Below, piece by piece: positions 31,384 through 41,673 of a stretch of 64,000 bases of DNA. Source of the stretch: Paralithodes platypus (lineage: Eukaryota; Arthropoda; Malacostraca; Decapoda; Lithodidae). Each line of letters opens with the position of its first letter. Positions within the stretch are counted from its first letter, which is position 1. The translations under genes were made by a program, and so were the position numbers. The notes under the pieces are model-generated. The model was given only the letters and a program-made list of their open reading frames with translations. It had not been told where the DNA came from and made no database searches. The DNA lies in NCBI GenBank assembly GCA_032716605.1, contig JAVRFV010002311.1, forward strand, positions 4,060,388 through 4,124,387, in the 5' to 3' direction.

Positions 31384-31694
31384 GTCTAAAGCAGTGTTAT
31401 TCACTAATTTTATTCAAGAGAGCCAAAAGTTCATGACATATTCAGAGTGAGAGCCGCATAAGCCACAAGGATAAGCAGAACAAAATATATATAGGAACTA
31501 AATTACATTTTTGTGGATTTCCATAGCCACAGATTTATAGAACAAGACTAGTAACAATGATTATATTGAAATTCTTTAGTAAAAATAAATTATCTCTCTC
31601 TCTCTCCTCTCTTGTGAGCCGCCAATCAGGTCATTGCGAGCCGCTCATCCGCCACTGGCTCGCGGGCCGCGCAATGAAAACCACTGGTCTAAAG
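31384..31694. mobile_element. hAT-like MITE with 8-bp target duplication
   Basis: The element is 31392-31686 (295 bp), with ends CAGTGTTATTCACTAATTTT and, inverted, CAGTGGTTTTCATTGCGCGG. It is flanked by gtctaaag on both sides (31384-31391 and 31687-31694). An 8-bp duplication and a CAGTG terminus are hAT hallmarks. Non-coding. It lies about 50 bp upstream of the phosphatase exon, in the intron. Confidence 0.9.
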
Positions 31695-31818
31695 TAATGA
31701 GGAGTTAATAACAATAACAACAATAACAACAATGAAGACCACTGGTCTAAAGTAATGAGGAGTTAATAACAATAACAACAATGAAGACCACTGGTCTAAA
31801 GTAATGAGGAGTTAATAA
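31680..31818. repeat. Tandem repeat of the hAT right end and flank
   Basis: accactggtctaaagtaatg followed by aggagttaataacaataacaacaat occurs three times. The first copy is the real MITE terminus, and the others duplicate the last bases of the MITE, the target duplication and flank. Confidence 0.85.
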
Positions 31819-32117
31819 CAATAACAATAATAATAATTATGGTATAAAATCTAACAATTATACAATAAATGGATAAAGAGTGATTGTCGCATTAAATTTA
31901 TTTTGGTAAGTTCCTGTGTAGCGGGGAGAACCCTCTCAATAGAGAAGAATTTAACCAAGAATATTAAGACACGCACCCCGAAAGTTGGCAGGGCTTTGAA
32001 GAAGAGGGAAATTGTGAGGTAAAAGGTATATATTGCGGGGGTTAAAACAAGGCGATCAACTCTACAATATAGCCATGTTGACAGACAGGCTAGACGTTGT
32101 GTATCCTTACTTGTGAT

Positions 32118-32172
32118 TGGTTGACTATCGTGACATCATCAGCCAAGGCTGATGTGGTCACGATAGTCAACC
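32118..32172. repeat. Short perfect-looking hairpin
   Basis: ttggttgactatcgtgacat catcagcc / ggctgatgtggtcacgatagtcaacca: arms of about 27 bp with a two-base loop and one or two mismatches. Confidence 0.85.
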
Positions 32173-32235
32173 AACGGTAGTGATTCCGCCATTACACCCG
32201 CTAATTTCTACACCCGCTTAATCTTACCTCCCCCG

Positions 32236-32365
32236 CTGCCCTCTCAGAGACAGATCTATCTCACCTTGGCTCCTTTGGGGCCCCAAGCATTTGGCGCGGC
32301 TTCGGTCAACCAGACTCGGGACTGCTCGGACAGATAGTCTGGGGAACTATAACAACAACAACAAC
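32236..32365 (+). mobile_element. SINE-B copy
   Basis: ggggccccaagcatttggcg ... ctcgggactgctcggacagatagtctggggaactat followed by (AAC)n. The last 45 bp resemble the end of the LINE at 2717-6215 and SINE-A. The upstream part differs from SINE-A and matches 60712-60800 inverted. Confidence 0.7.
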
Positions 32366-32490
32366 AATGGTGGTACACATGCACCAGGGACATAGCCAAT
32401 GCACCAGTGTAGGCCTAGGATTGAATGTGATCCTTATGGGCTAGATACAGTATTCTTCTACTCATCCTATTTCATTCTTCATTTCTTCAA

Positions 32491-32708
32491 ACTATAGTCT
32501 ATTCGCTGTAAGTAGGCAAACAATCATGACCTCTATCCTCTGTAACTCACAAAGGGCTAGAGCAAATTGGCTGTAAATTCCACATATATTCCTTGACTGA
32601 CTCTTCCCAAATGGTAGAAATATTAGCTCGATTACTCTAGTCGTTTTTTTAGTTACAGAAGTTAAAGGTTATGTTTTCTTGCCTACTTACAGCGAATAGA
32701 CTATAGTC
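32491..32708. mobile_element. MITE with perfect 29-bp inverted ends
   Basis: Left actatagtctattcgctgta agtaggcaa and right ttgcctacttacagcgaatagactatagt are exact complements. 218 bp. The interior tgtaactcacaaagggct ... agcaaa also occurs near 55510-55560. The target duplication is ambiguous. Confidence 0.85.
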
Positions 32709-32913
32709 TTGAATAAGTATAACATACCTAGAGAGAATTTAAGTGCATTTCTCTAGAAAGTTTTACTATCATAGCACAAGTGAGGTGCTGATAAGCCATC
32801 GTCACTCCCAAAGCGGACAGGCTATACAGATAGAAACATTACGATAGATACATAATGGCTACTACAAAATACTGTAGCTTAATCACTGATTCTCATCCAT
32901 TTAGTGGTTTCAC

Positions 32914-33296
32914 TTAAGGGGGGTCACCTGCTTTGTTTCTCTCCTTTTCTATTTCTCTCTTTCTTTGGCTTGTATCTATTCGGCCCTATTCAGCATACTG
33001 TTTTAAGACATTTATCTCCATCCAGGTGTCGATTTTTTCCTGGCGAGCGATAGAGAGCCAGCATTTTATGGAGAAATCCGGCTTTGCCGGAAAAAAATTT
33101 CTATCGAAAAATGTACAAATTTAGCCAGCTGTCTAACTTATTATCAAAAATATGATAGCTCGCTATCGGTCGCCAGGTATAAATCGACACCTGGATGGAG
33201 ATAAACGTCTTAAAACAGTAGGCTGAATGGGGCCGAATGGATACAACTCAGAGAGAGAGGGAGAGAGAGAGATAAAAGAGAGGTGGGCCCCCTTAA
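32914..33296 (+). mobile_element. TTAA-2 hairpin MITE
   Basis: TTAAGGGGGGTCACCTGC ... GGTGGGCCCCCTTAA, core tccggctttgccgga. Its right TTAA starts the next bounded segment. Confidence 0.9.
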
Positions 33297-33723
33297 CACC
33301 TAACTGACGGTGCCCGTCATATGACGGGCGGCATTTTGAGCACATTATCGGCTCTGAGAGAAGAGTCCACGCGTTGGGAGGACGATAGGCGGGCTCTGAC
33401 CGGTCGGCACGACTACAGTGCCGCGACAGAGACCGCCACAGCAACATTTCACACCCTTGGCCTCGCGAGATCAGGAAAAAACCATGGAAATGACCGTATT
33501 TAGGGATTTTTCACCTCCTGTTGCGCGATCGCTACAGGATAACCCGTGGTGATTCAGGTGTCATTGGAAAGCTCTATTATTGCCCTTTCACGGATACATA
33601 ATTGTATTACGCTCTGGCTCTTGTTTATGCATGAAAAAGAGCACGGAATGAAGATCGTTTAGGGTAAATATGCCTGCTTGGCAGGTAGTTGATGTTGCAA
33701 ACGGCCCCATTTTGGGGGGTTAA
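33293..33723. mobile_element. TTAA-11 candidate element
   Basis: A segment bounded by TTAA on both sides, TTAACACCTAACTGACGG ... ATTTTGGGGGGTTAA, with an internal palindrome gcccgtcatatgacgggc. Terminal inversion is weak, so this may simply be sequence between two TTAA sites. Confidence 0.35.
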
Positions 33724-33869
33724 GACAATATTCCGGGTGGATGGGACTCGTTAGCCTAGTCATGAGCCTTGGAAACAAGCAGACTACAGTAGGTTTAGTT
33801 TATACCAAACCAACTGGCCAGACCTATGAGAGTTCTGTATGGAGCTCAGTGGTCTGGTTAATCTGCTCT

Positions 33870-34175
33870 ACATAACTAACCAAACAAGAACATTTACAAA
33901 GAAAGAAATAGGCTTGTGAAGGCAAAGAACTAATTTTGTGATAGAGTGGTAAATGAGTGGAACGCACTGCCCCAGTATGTAGTCGATTCCGAATCAATAA
34001 GGGAGTTTGAAAGTAATCTTGATAAAGCATGGGGAAGACAAGATTTGAAGTTTGATTATAAAGCAAAAATACAGAATAGTAAAAATGTTGCGTCTGCTAC
34101 CGCCGCCGCCAACACCGTGAACGACCGCAGCAATGCAAGTACTGGTACTGAGCTGGATACACAGGCCTAGTTTGC
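33870..34175 (+). pseudogene. LINE RT C-terminal fragment
   Basis: The frame ...RVVNEWNALPQYVVDSESI, then EFESNLDKAWGR, ending at TAG 34168-34170, is the C-terminal signature of CR1/L2-type LINE ORFs (VVNxWNxLP followed by FKxxLDK). The upstream part is lost. About 55 bp downstream comes a SINE-A/LINE 3' tail that does not belong to it. Confidence 0.7.
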
Positions 34176-34227
34176 CTTTTTCCAGAGGATCAACTGTAAG
34201 AAACTCAGACACAAACCAAATGCAGAA

Positions 34228-34309
34228 CGGTCGCGCTCGGTTATGGCCTTGGCCTTGCTCGGGGCCTTGGGGCTGTTCGGCCAGGCAGCCTGGGGAACAG
34301 CAACAACTG
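34228..34309 (+). mobile_element. 3'-tail fragment of SINE-A or its LINE
   Basis: Only the last 75 bp (gctcggttatggccttggcc ... ctggggaacagcaacaac) are present, so SINE-A and LINE origin cannot be told apart. Confidence 0.75.
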
Positions 34310-34449
34310 TCTTGAAACATCTCTCCCAGCTTTCTTCTCTCCTTTGCCTTCAGAGCCCATGTTTCAGCCCCATACATTACTGAAATTAAGTTTTGAAATT
34401 AAATCGAATAGTTAAATTTTTAATTCATGGCATTGTTTTGATAAATCTT

Positions 34450-34657
34450 CAATGCGTTATTTCCAGTGACTATCAAGTTCGCCATTTCATTTTTTAAATT
34501 GGCCATTATCAGTTTAGGAAGGACCTATAGGAATCTGAAGGGTTAAAGCTATATCCATTAAACCTTCGACTACCACAGGTCCTCCTTAAACTGAAAATCA
34601 TTGAATGGTCTGTCTGAATAGAAGATAAAAAAGGTGTGGTCATACTGAAAAGGTTAA
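34450..34657. mobile_element. TTAA-3 MITE, degraded left end
   Basis: Inner arms cagtttaggaaggacctatag / cctccttaaactgaaaatca and a right end catactgaaaaggttaa are recognisable. The left TTAACCC is lost. Confidence 0.6.
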
Positions 34658-34759
34658 CTGTAGAAATATTATTTTATTTGCTATATGGAGCGTAATTAAC
34701 AGAGTTTCAGGATATTAAGGAAGTTGGAGCCGTGAACATATATATTAAACAGAAATGCT

Positions 34760-34967
34760 CTTAAATTACAGGCTCGCTACCGCTCGCCAGGATAAAATCA
34801 ACACCTAACTGCCACGAAAGGTCTTAAAATTGACAGAAATGGGTCGAAAGTTCTTAAAATCGTCAAAATAATGGGGCGAACGTCTTAAAATTAGAAAAGC
34901 AATGGGGCTAAACACGAGGGAGAAAGGAGTCAAGAAAAAAATCCCTCGAGTGGAAATCTCCCCTTAA
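34760..34967 (-). mobile_element. TTAA-1 MITE, truncated
   Basis: Begins at the core (ttaaattacaggctcgctaccgctcgccag) and runs to a complete end gagtggaaatctccccTTAA. It follows a fragment of the 15062-type element (34712-34745). Confidence 0.8.
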
Positions 34968-35217
34968 GAATTACAAGAGCAACTAAGCATCTTGACTCTC
35001 GTCCTCAGGTTTAGCCCCAATAGTTTGCCCATGTTCACACTTTTGACCCCATTGTCAATTTAATAACTTTTCTTTTGTCTTTTTACTGTGTTGGTCTAAG
35101 TTTTGGTTTGTAAGTTTTACATTATAATTCCCTGCTGAGCAATAGATTCTAATTTAAGACGAACCAGAAATTTTTCTATAATTATTAACCCCACACCATA
35201 AAAATCTCTTTCAGAAA

Positions 35218-35506
35218 TTATAATGTAAAACTTGCAAACTAAACAAACCAAAAGTTTGACAAACGCAGTAAAAAGACAAAACAACCCTGGGTGGGGCTTT
35301 GGTTTCCCGGGCGTTTCCGCACCCTCCTCAGCTCCCCGCCGTGGAGTGGCTTCGGTCACCCAGGCTTTATTGTGGTCGGCGGGGAGGGTTCTGTGGGGGC
35401 GCTCGGTTGTGGCCTTTGCCTTGCTCGGGGCCTTGGGGCTGTTCGGCCAGGCAGCTTGGGGAACAACAACAACTAATCAAAATCGCTATGTGGAAACAAC
35501 GCTTAA
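35218..35506. mobile_element. TTAA-9 right half split by SINE-A
   Basis: ataatgtaaaacttgcaaac ... cagtaaaaagacaaaacaa, then the SINE (35283-35474), then atcaaaatcgctatgtggaa and CGCTTAA (35503-35506). A left half (35085-35140) and remnants of TTAA-1 (about 35003-35185) precede it. Confidence 0.75.
35283..35474 (+). mobile_element. SINE-A, 5'-truncated, inside a TTAA-9 MITE
   Basis: Starts at ccctgggtggggctttggtt and ends in ttggggaacaacaacaac. Sequence on both sides is TTAA-9, so the SINE is the younger insertion. Confidence 0.85.
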
Positions 35507-35734
35507 ACAAAATAACAATTCTTTATAAATAAAAAAAAAACAAATCCAAAATTACAAGTAATAATACTATGCCTCCAAGTTGTATCAGCATCTGAAGGTC
35601 CGCTGAGCCAAGGCACGTCCTACCATCAGACAATTCGAGGGCGCAGCTCTTTCCCTGGGAAGAACTGGAGGCGGCTGTCCAGTCACTGCAAAGTAAGGAA
35701 CCCGTTAAAAACGACTAAAGATATGGAGTCTGTG

Positions 35735-35860
35735 CAGGGTGTCAAACCAGAGCAATTTAGTTTAAAGACAAATGATTAGGAGAAGAGTACAGGGAAATTA
35801 ACATTGAATAGCATTATTTTGGCCTTTTTATCACTTCCACAGACATAATTTGAACTACAA
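35735..35860 (+). repeat. Dispersed repeat R1
   Basis: gggtgtcaaaccagagcaattt ... tagcattattttggcctttttatcacttcc, matching 16110-16225 and 49915-50040. Confidence 0.65.
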
Positions 35861-35941
35861 ACAATAATTTTAGTTATACAGTACTGTACAGACGAAGAAA
35901 ATATGGACTCTGCTTTTGTTTGACACCCTGCTGACAGCCAT

Positions 35942-36625
35942 TAACCCTTTCAGGCTCTGGGGGTTGCCGGATATATATCTTGATGGAGTTCTGAAAGAAA
36001 TGCAAGGAAGAGCAGTGGATGATGGTGTACCGCTGATAAGGGAAGGAAATGAGTGGAAGTTGCCTGTACTGCCATTTGCCGACTATACAGTTCTGATGAG
36101 CGATACCGAATGGGAATGGCAAGGTCTGGTAAATATGTTTTGAACAGAGTGTGAAAAACGGAATCTGAAGGTAAATGTGGGGAAGAGTAAGGTTATGGTC
36201 TTTGAAAGGGATGCAGTCACAGAATGTAAGGCCAGGTTGAAGGGTCAGGCTATGGAGAATGTCGGCTAATTTAAGTATTTAGGCAATGTGTTCAGCATGG
36301 ATGAAGTGCGGGAGAGGGTGAAACAGGGGGAGAGGGTTGTAGGGACGCTGAAAGCAGTAACAAGAAATAGGGTCGTCAGTATGGAACTAAAGAAGTCCTT
36401 GCAGGACAGTGGAACGTATGGGAAGCGAGAGAATGACTAAGATAGTGTACGAGAGCGAGGTGGAAATACAAAGAGGGAGAGGTAAACAGAGTTGGAAGGA
36501 TGGACTAAAGTATATGTGTGAAAGTGGTGTTGGATGGGAGTCAATCGACTAGGGACAGGTGCATGTGGGCAATTCGTTCATGGCCACCCCTTCGGGGATC
36601 ACTGCGTCCGGCAATAGACAATTTG
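35942..36625 (+). pseudogene. RTE-like LINE fragment with stops and an internal deletion
   Basis: A TTAA-3-like left end (TTAACCCTTTCAGGCTCTGG) runs directly into RT codons: LPFADYTVLMSDTE (the catalytic FADD changed to FADY), CEKRNLKVNVGKSKVMVFE and FKYLGNVFSMD. Stops occur near 36141 and 36268. After about 36420 the sequence jumps to the C-terminal block (YESEVEIQRGRG, then GVGWESID and stop). About 100 codons present in the family are missing at the jump. The end ggccaccccttcggggatcac matches 14086 and 38020. Not functional. Confidence 0.8.
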
Positions 36626-36689
36626 AGGGTACAGTACTTTCCCTGCAAAAGACTGGCTCAACTGGTAAGGGCTCCAGGTGGTCCAGTTA

Positions 36690-36865
36690 CGATCCTGAAA
36701 TCCCGATCTTAAAACCAAATACAGTAAAAATCACATGGCGAACCCTAAAATTAATTGGGTAAATGGGGATGCATTCTGGGACCAGCCAAAACACAAACAC
36801 TTAAAAACCTATCAAAATATGGTAAATTGGGGCATCGGATAGGGAGGGAGACCTGTACGCACTCC
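36690..36865 (-). repeat. Inverted copy of the 24040-24195 repeat
   Basis: gcattctgggaccagccaaaacacaaacacttaaaaacctatca is the complement of 24040-24090. The outer part carries gggagggagacctgtacgc. Confidence 0.6.
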
Positions 36866-36959
36866 CTCCTCCAGACCAGGACTATCATGACTAACCTCTG
36901 TAACTCAAAAACTACCAGAGTCAGTCCTGCAGGAGAGTGCTCTACCAACCCCGCCAAGA

Positions 36960-37340
36960 CCTGTGAAATATACATATACTGTATAAAGGAGTACAAAGGA
37001 TATCAAGCAACAACAGGTCTAGTGACCATTCTAGGCTGCTTGTCCTCCAAAACACTGAGGATCAAGTGTCCAAACAGTGGTTTAGAGTGGGTAGGTGAAC
37101 ATTGGAAAGGGAACTACTGCCCTGGAACTAATGTCCGTGGCAGGATTAGGAAGTTAGTAGGGAAAGGGGACAGATGGGTTAGTAACTGAGGGGAGGATAA
37201 AATAAAGTTATTAATTTACAAACGCAGTCAGTCGCGGGTTTGATGCGAGATATTTGTCTAGGCGAAGTTTAAATGTATCAACGGTGCTGCAGTCTATAAC
37301 GCCTCGGGGAAGCCCATCCTTCTGTACCGCAACGTCTATT
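36960..37340 (-). pseudogene. CR1-like LINE 3' end (last codons and 3' UTR)
   Basis: On the minus strand 37340-37226 encodes GLPRGVIDCSTVDTFKLRLDKY...TAFVN and stop, and 37215-36960 is its 3' UTR. The same unit, with about 90 per cent identity by eye, is at 47060-47530. Confidence 0.75.
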
Positions 37341-37404
37341 CAACTTCATTAGGGCTACTACAGTATTAGATTATTTTATTCAGTTTTATAGGGGCCTCCA
37401 ACAA

Positions 37405-37638
37405 TTAACTCTTCCACGCTTTTATGACCAGAGGTTGCCAGATTAGCAATAAGAAATAGACTTCTCTCACTCTTATAATTACCTCTCCAAAATTAGTTTT
37501 CTGCCCAAAGCTAACTCAAAGACAACTGCAGAGGTTGAAGTAACTAAACTAAAGGTTTATAAATACCCCTGATGGTAACAAAGGCTTTAAAGTATCCCTA
37601 ATAGGCTCAAAATTGCATCATATGTCGGAGAGGGTTAA
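37405..37638. mobile_element. TTAA-3 subfamily, single-unit copy
   Basis: TTAACTCTTCCACGCTTTTATGACC ... CATATGTCGGAGAGGGTTAA. The interior agctaactcaaagacaactg ... tatccctaataggctc occurs once here but four times in 61128-61675. A TTAA-9 fragment follows (37655-37757). Confidence 0.8.
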
Positions 37639-37910
37639 TATCTTTACTGTAGTTATAATGTAAAACTTGCAAAATAAACAAACTAAAACTGGGACGATAC
37701 AAGATAAATGCAAAAGCTCAATTAGAATCACTACTGTATGTGGAAATAACGCCTAATACTGTATATTCAAACTTTGAAACGGATTCGCCACAACACGGCC
37801 CCATCATGTCATCACAGTAGCTGATGTTGGTATAGTGCTTACAGTGTATCAGCAAGACTTAAACTCCCCCCTGAAGCAATTACACCTAGCGAATCTACAC
37901 CACACCAGCC

Positions 37911-38499
37911 TTAACCCCTTTACTAACCGTGACAGGTTTGATTTCGGCTATATGTACAGTAGAACATTTTATGCAGCGTAGAAAGGATCTGTGGTAGTTC
38001 TATCTATCTATCTATTGCCTGACGCCGTGATCCCCGAAGGGGTGGCCACGAACGAACCGCCCCCATGCACCTCTGTCCCCAGTCAGTCGACGCCCCTCCC
38101 CCCAACCAGCACCGCCTTCGTTCATGTAGTTCCTCACTCCATCCTTCCACCTCATATTCGGTCTACCTCTCCCCCTCTGTCCCTCCACCTCGCTCTCGTA
38201 CACCCTCTTAGTCATTCTCTCGCTTTCCATACGTTCCATATGGCCGAACCATCTCAAGTTGTTCCTTTTCACACTTTCCAGCACATCTACCTCCACACCA
38301 CACCTCCTTCTTACTTCCTCATTAGTCTGTCTATCCCTCCATGTAACTCCGCACGCACTCCTGTGCGTAGTTAAAAGGGTTAATTGAGAGTCTGTAGCCT
38401 TTTAATTGCTACACGTTCGTCCCAAGCTGAATAATATACTGTAGTCTAATAATTGCCGGATTATAATTAAAAGTAAGTCACCGGTACAGAAGTGGTTAA
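37911..38499. mobile_element. TTAA-3 MITE split by an RTE fragment
   Basis: TTAACCCCTTTACTAACCGTG at the left; caccggtacagaagtggTTAA at the right. The inner sequence is broken at about 37999 and resumes at about 38367. tagtt occurs on both sides of the insertion and may be its target duplication. Confidence 0.8.
38000..38366 (-). pseudogene. RTE-like LINE, 3'-terminal fragment with (GATA)n tail
   Basis: The minus-strand frame (38296-38012) gives MEVDVLESVKRNNLRWFGH, then YESEVEGQRGRGRP and GHPFGDHGVRQ with a stop, followed by the tail (TAGA)n seen as (TATC)n at 38000-38016. The frame is open over the whole fragment. It is the best-preserved copy of the family seen at 13928 and 35964. Confidence 0.85.
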
Positions 38500-38867
38500 G
38501 GGGGGGAATGCGCGTATTTTTTTGCTAGTTTATATATCTTTAAATTATTTTTTTTAGTTTCCTCCCTAGACCTCCATTAAGCTTTAAAAAAATACTCCCT
38601 AGACCCCCCTACAAGATAAATTTGTAAATTTTTCGGTAGAAAAATTTCCCGGTGAAGGCCAGTTCCTCTTAAAATTACAGGCTCACTATCGCTTGCCAAG
38701 ACAAAATAAGACGCCTAAATGGCACAAGATGTCTTAAAATTTACAACTAAATGCGGGTGAAAGGTTAAAATCGTCAAAGTAATGGGCAGAACGTCTTAAT
38801 TCTAAAGACCAATGGGGCTTAACAAGAGGGAGAAGGGGGACCAGAAAACTGGCCCATCCCCCCTTAA
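38496..38867 (-). mobile_element. TTAA-1 MITE, inverted
   Basis: TTAAGGGGGGGAATGCGCG ... GGCCCATCCCCCCTTAA. It shares its left TTAA with the TTAA-3 element before it. Confidence 0.85.
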
Positions 38868-38914
38868 CCATGATATAATAAAGCCGGTAATAATATGCTA
38901 GGCTAATAAATAAA

Positions 38915-39420
38915 TAAAAATTGGTAAATGGATACGGTGTGACAGTCACTAGTTTTAGCAAGAGTGTTTTTTTTTTTTTTGCATTTTGTCTTTGATATAC
39001 AGTGTTGTTTTATACCAAGGACTGTCGCAAATGAGTATTTACCCATTATCCAACAATCTAAAAACACGGCCCCCACTAGTGGGGAGGGCTATGAAGATCA
39101 GGGAAATTGCGGGGTAAAAGGGGAAAAATAGGGGGCATTTTTCAAAGTAAAAAAAAACCCAGTAATTGAATTTTGAAAGTTGGCTCGAGTTTTCATGTCC
39201 ATTAAACCCCAAAATTTGAAAACCCGAGCCAACATTTGCCAAAACTTGGCTCGGGTTTAGCGATTTTTTGAAGTAAAAAAACACAGTAACCTAACCTAGA
39301 ACATTGGATACAAGAATAACCCTTACCTACCAGCTAGTATGTGTCTCTAGTTTATCCCATACCTACCAGCTAATCCCTAGTCATGAACCTAACTAAGAAA
39401 CCTAACCTAACCTAAAAGTA
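38915..39420. repeat. Dispersed repeats, one shared with 1200-1300
   Basis: gatacggtgtgacagtcac occurs at 38931 and 39517. 39050-39120 (acacggcccccactagtggggagggctatg) matches 1212-1265. 39165-39260 has inverted copies of aagttggctcgagttttc. CCTAA-like runs occur at 39285 and 39400. Confidence 0.55.
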
Positions 39421-39729
39421 ATACAGTTCGTGGATAGCGGGAAAAGTGTAATCCGGCAGAGAGAACATCAACAAAGTGACAGTGGCTTTGTGCAGTGGGG
39501 ACTCTGAAAATGTGGTAAATTGATACGGTGTGACAGTCACGAGTTTTAGAATGTGTGGTTTACCTAACTAAGAAACCTAAGAAACCTACGTAATTGTTTA
39601 GTTTATGTCCTCTTTTTCTAGTTATTAAAAATGTATTCTATGGTGTATAATATGATATATACAGTAGTAGCAATAGAACTGTTCAAATGACCTGGAAAGT
39701 GTATATTAAACCAAATACAAAACTTTGAG

Positions 39730-40146
39730 TTGTTGTTGTTGTTGTTGTTCCCCAGGCTGCCTGGCCGAACAGCCCCAAGGTCCCGAGCAAGGCCAAGGCC
39801 GTAGAGCGCCCCCACAAAACCCTCCCTGCTTACCACTAACAAAGCCCGGGTGACCGAAGCCACTCTAAGGCAGGGAGCCGAGGAGGGCGCGGAAACGCCC
39901 GGGAAACCAAAGCCCCACCCAAGGCCCTGTGCCCCTCAGCAATTATGAAGGGAAAGTTGAGGGGCAAAGGAAAATGTGACGCTTTGGCTCCCAATCTGCC
40001 AACTTTTAGGTTGGCAGTAGGGAGGTCGATCCACGGAAAAGACGCCGTCACTTGAGATCTAGAAGATATATAAGTAAAAGGAACAGTCAGAGTAAGCTAT
40101 GGGTATGGTAGAGATCGCTCAGCTCTCACTCTGATAGACCAGCCCA
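39730..40146 (-). mobile_element. SINE-A copy, 5'-truncated
   Basis: Starts (plus strand) with (GTT)n then ccccaggctgcctggccgaac and ends at ctgatagaccagccca. It carries a small internal insertion (caacttttaggttggcag) near 39999-40017 not found in the other copies. Confidence 0.85.
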
Positions 40147-40456
40147 CGGATGTGTTGTTTACATTTTGGGTTTGGAGGGGGAGAGGAAGACAAACTAAAC
40201 AATTACCAAAACCTAACCTAACCTAAAAGTAATCAGTGGATAGAAACTAACCTAAAATGTACGCAATTACCAAAGCAGCACTGGATCGCGCAACTGTAAG
40301 GTCCCCCGAGTAAGGTAGGAGGGGAAAAAAATCTATAAAGCAGAAATCCCGTAAAACAGGACTTGTCATTATGCAGACAAAACTGTGTTTTACCCTATAT
40401 CTCCCTTATAATACATTTGCGACGGGAAGGACATATAAGTTTGACATAAGTTTCCT

Positions 40457-41673
40457 CACATTCAACCTGTCCCAAAGAAGGGTGACCGCTCTCAACCCTC
40501 CAACTATCGTCCAATTGCTCTCATCTCTTGTCTTTCTAGAGTTTTTGAAACTATTCTTGCTTCCAAATTTCTTAAGCATTTCTCTTCTCATAATCTGCTC
40601 TCAGATCGCCAGTATGGCTTCCTTAACCCGGCAAGCGCGATAGGCCTCACGGAAGGCTTCCTATAGGGAACGCGATAGGCCTCACGGAAGCAGGACCATA
40701 AAAAAAGCCTTCCAAAAAAAAAAAGGGCCTATCAAAACAAAGGATTTTGTCTCTAGGTGAGATAATTCCCCTCTAGTACTCATCCATGTGTTTCTCACCC
40801 CTCCCCTCCTTCCCCACCTTATTCCCCGCTCCCCCCCCTCCTCAATTATCACCTATTTATCCACTTATTATCATCATTTATCGGTTATTTTTCTCTCCCG
40901 CGATAATGTAGCACAAGTGGGTTGCATAAAAGATCGTTATGCAACACCCAGACACCGGCACACACCGCCCCGCTCGTCTCAGTTGACTCCCAGACAGCGA
41001 GAGGGGAGGGCTGCCTGTGTCTCTCTCTCGCCTGAGATTATGACCGGGTGGCCAATATCTTCGTTTTTCACCACCCAAATGCTTTTCCCACTTATTTTAG
41101 CACTCTTGAAGGTTCATATATACATCATATATGTAAAATAAAAGCATACCGAAAACAAATAATGGTTTATATTGTAAATATAACGAATTCTGTCAGAATC
41201 CAGGGCTAGAAATGCACAAATAACTACCCTAGCACCTAGGTCTATATCGCGCTTGTCAGGTTAAGGGTCACTCTACTGGTGACCTTCTTTCATATCTTAC
41301 TAACTCTTGGTCATCCTCCTTTCGGGACTTCGGTGAGACTGTTTCTATTGCACCAGACATATCTAAAGCCTTCGATAGAGTCTGGCATAAATCTTTAATT
41401 TCTAAACTACCCTCCTTCGGTTTCTATCCGTCCATCTGTGCCTTTGTCTCTAATTTCCTTTCCGGCCGTTCCATAGCCACGGTTGTGGACGGCCATTGTT
41501 CACTTCCTCACCCTATAAAATCCGGTGTTCCTCAGGGCTCTGTCCTATCTCCTATTCTCTTTCTAATTTTTATAAATGATCTCCTTAACTGTACCTTAAT
41601 TCCCATCCATTCATACGCAGACGACTCAACCTTACACTACTCCATTAGTTTTTCAGAGGATTTATTGGGATAG
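40457..41673 (+). pseudogene. Jockey/CR1-like LINE split by a TTAA element
   Basis: RT blocks: HIQPVPKKGDRSQPSNYRPI (from 40457), LLSDRQYGF (to 40621), then after a 638-bp insertion LKGHSTGDLLSYL, DISKAFDRVWH, SGVPQGSVLSPILF (about 41521) and SYADDS (about 41613). The insertion point is TTC-CTT-AAG. Removing the element with one TTAA restores the frame exactly. Beyond about 41650 the ORF sequence dissolves into a 31-bp minisatellite built from its own codons (SFSEDLLG). Confidence 0.9.
40623..41264. mobile_element. TTAA-4 element inserted in an RT ORF
   Basis: Ends TTAACCCGGCAAGCGCGATA and, inverted, TTAACCTGACAAGCGCGATA. 642 bp including both TTAA copies. The left part has an internal duplication (gcgataggcctcacggaag twice). 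The ORFs inside (117 codons plus, 66 minus) have no recognised domain. The disrupted LINE frame proves TTAA duplication. Confidence 0.92.

Noticed and set aside
37991..38374. 127-codon plus-strand ORF (Pro/Ser/His-rich)
   Set aside because: It is the antisense shadow of the RTE fragment at 38000-38366 on the minus strand.
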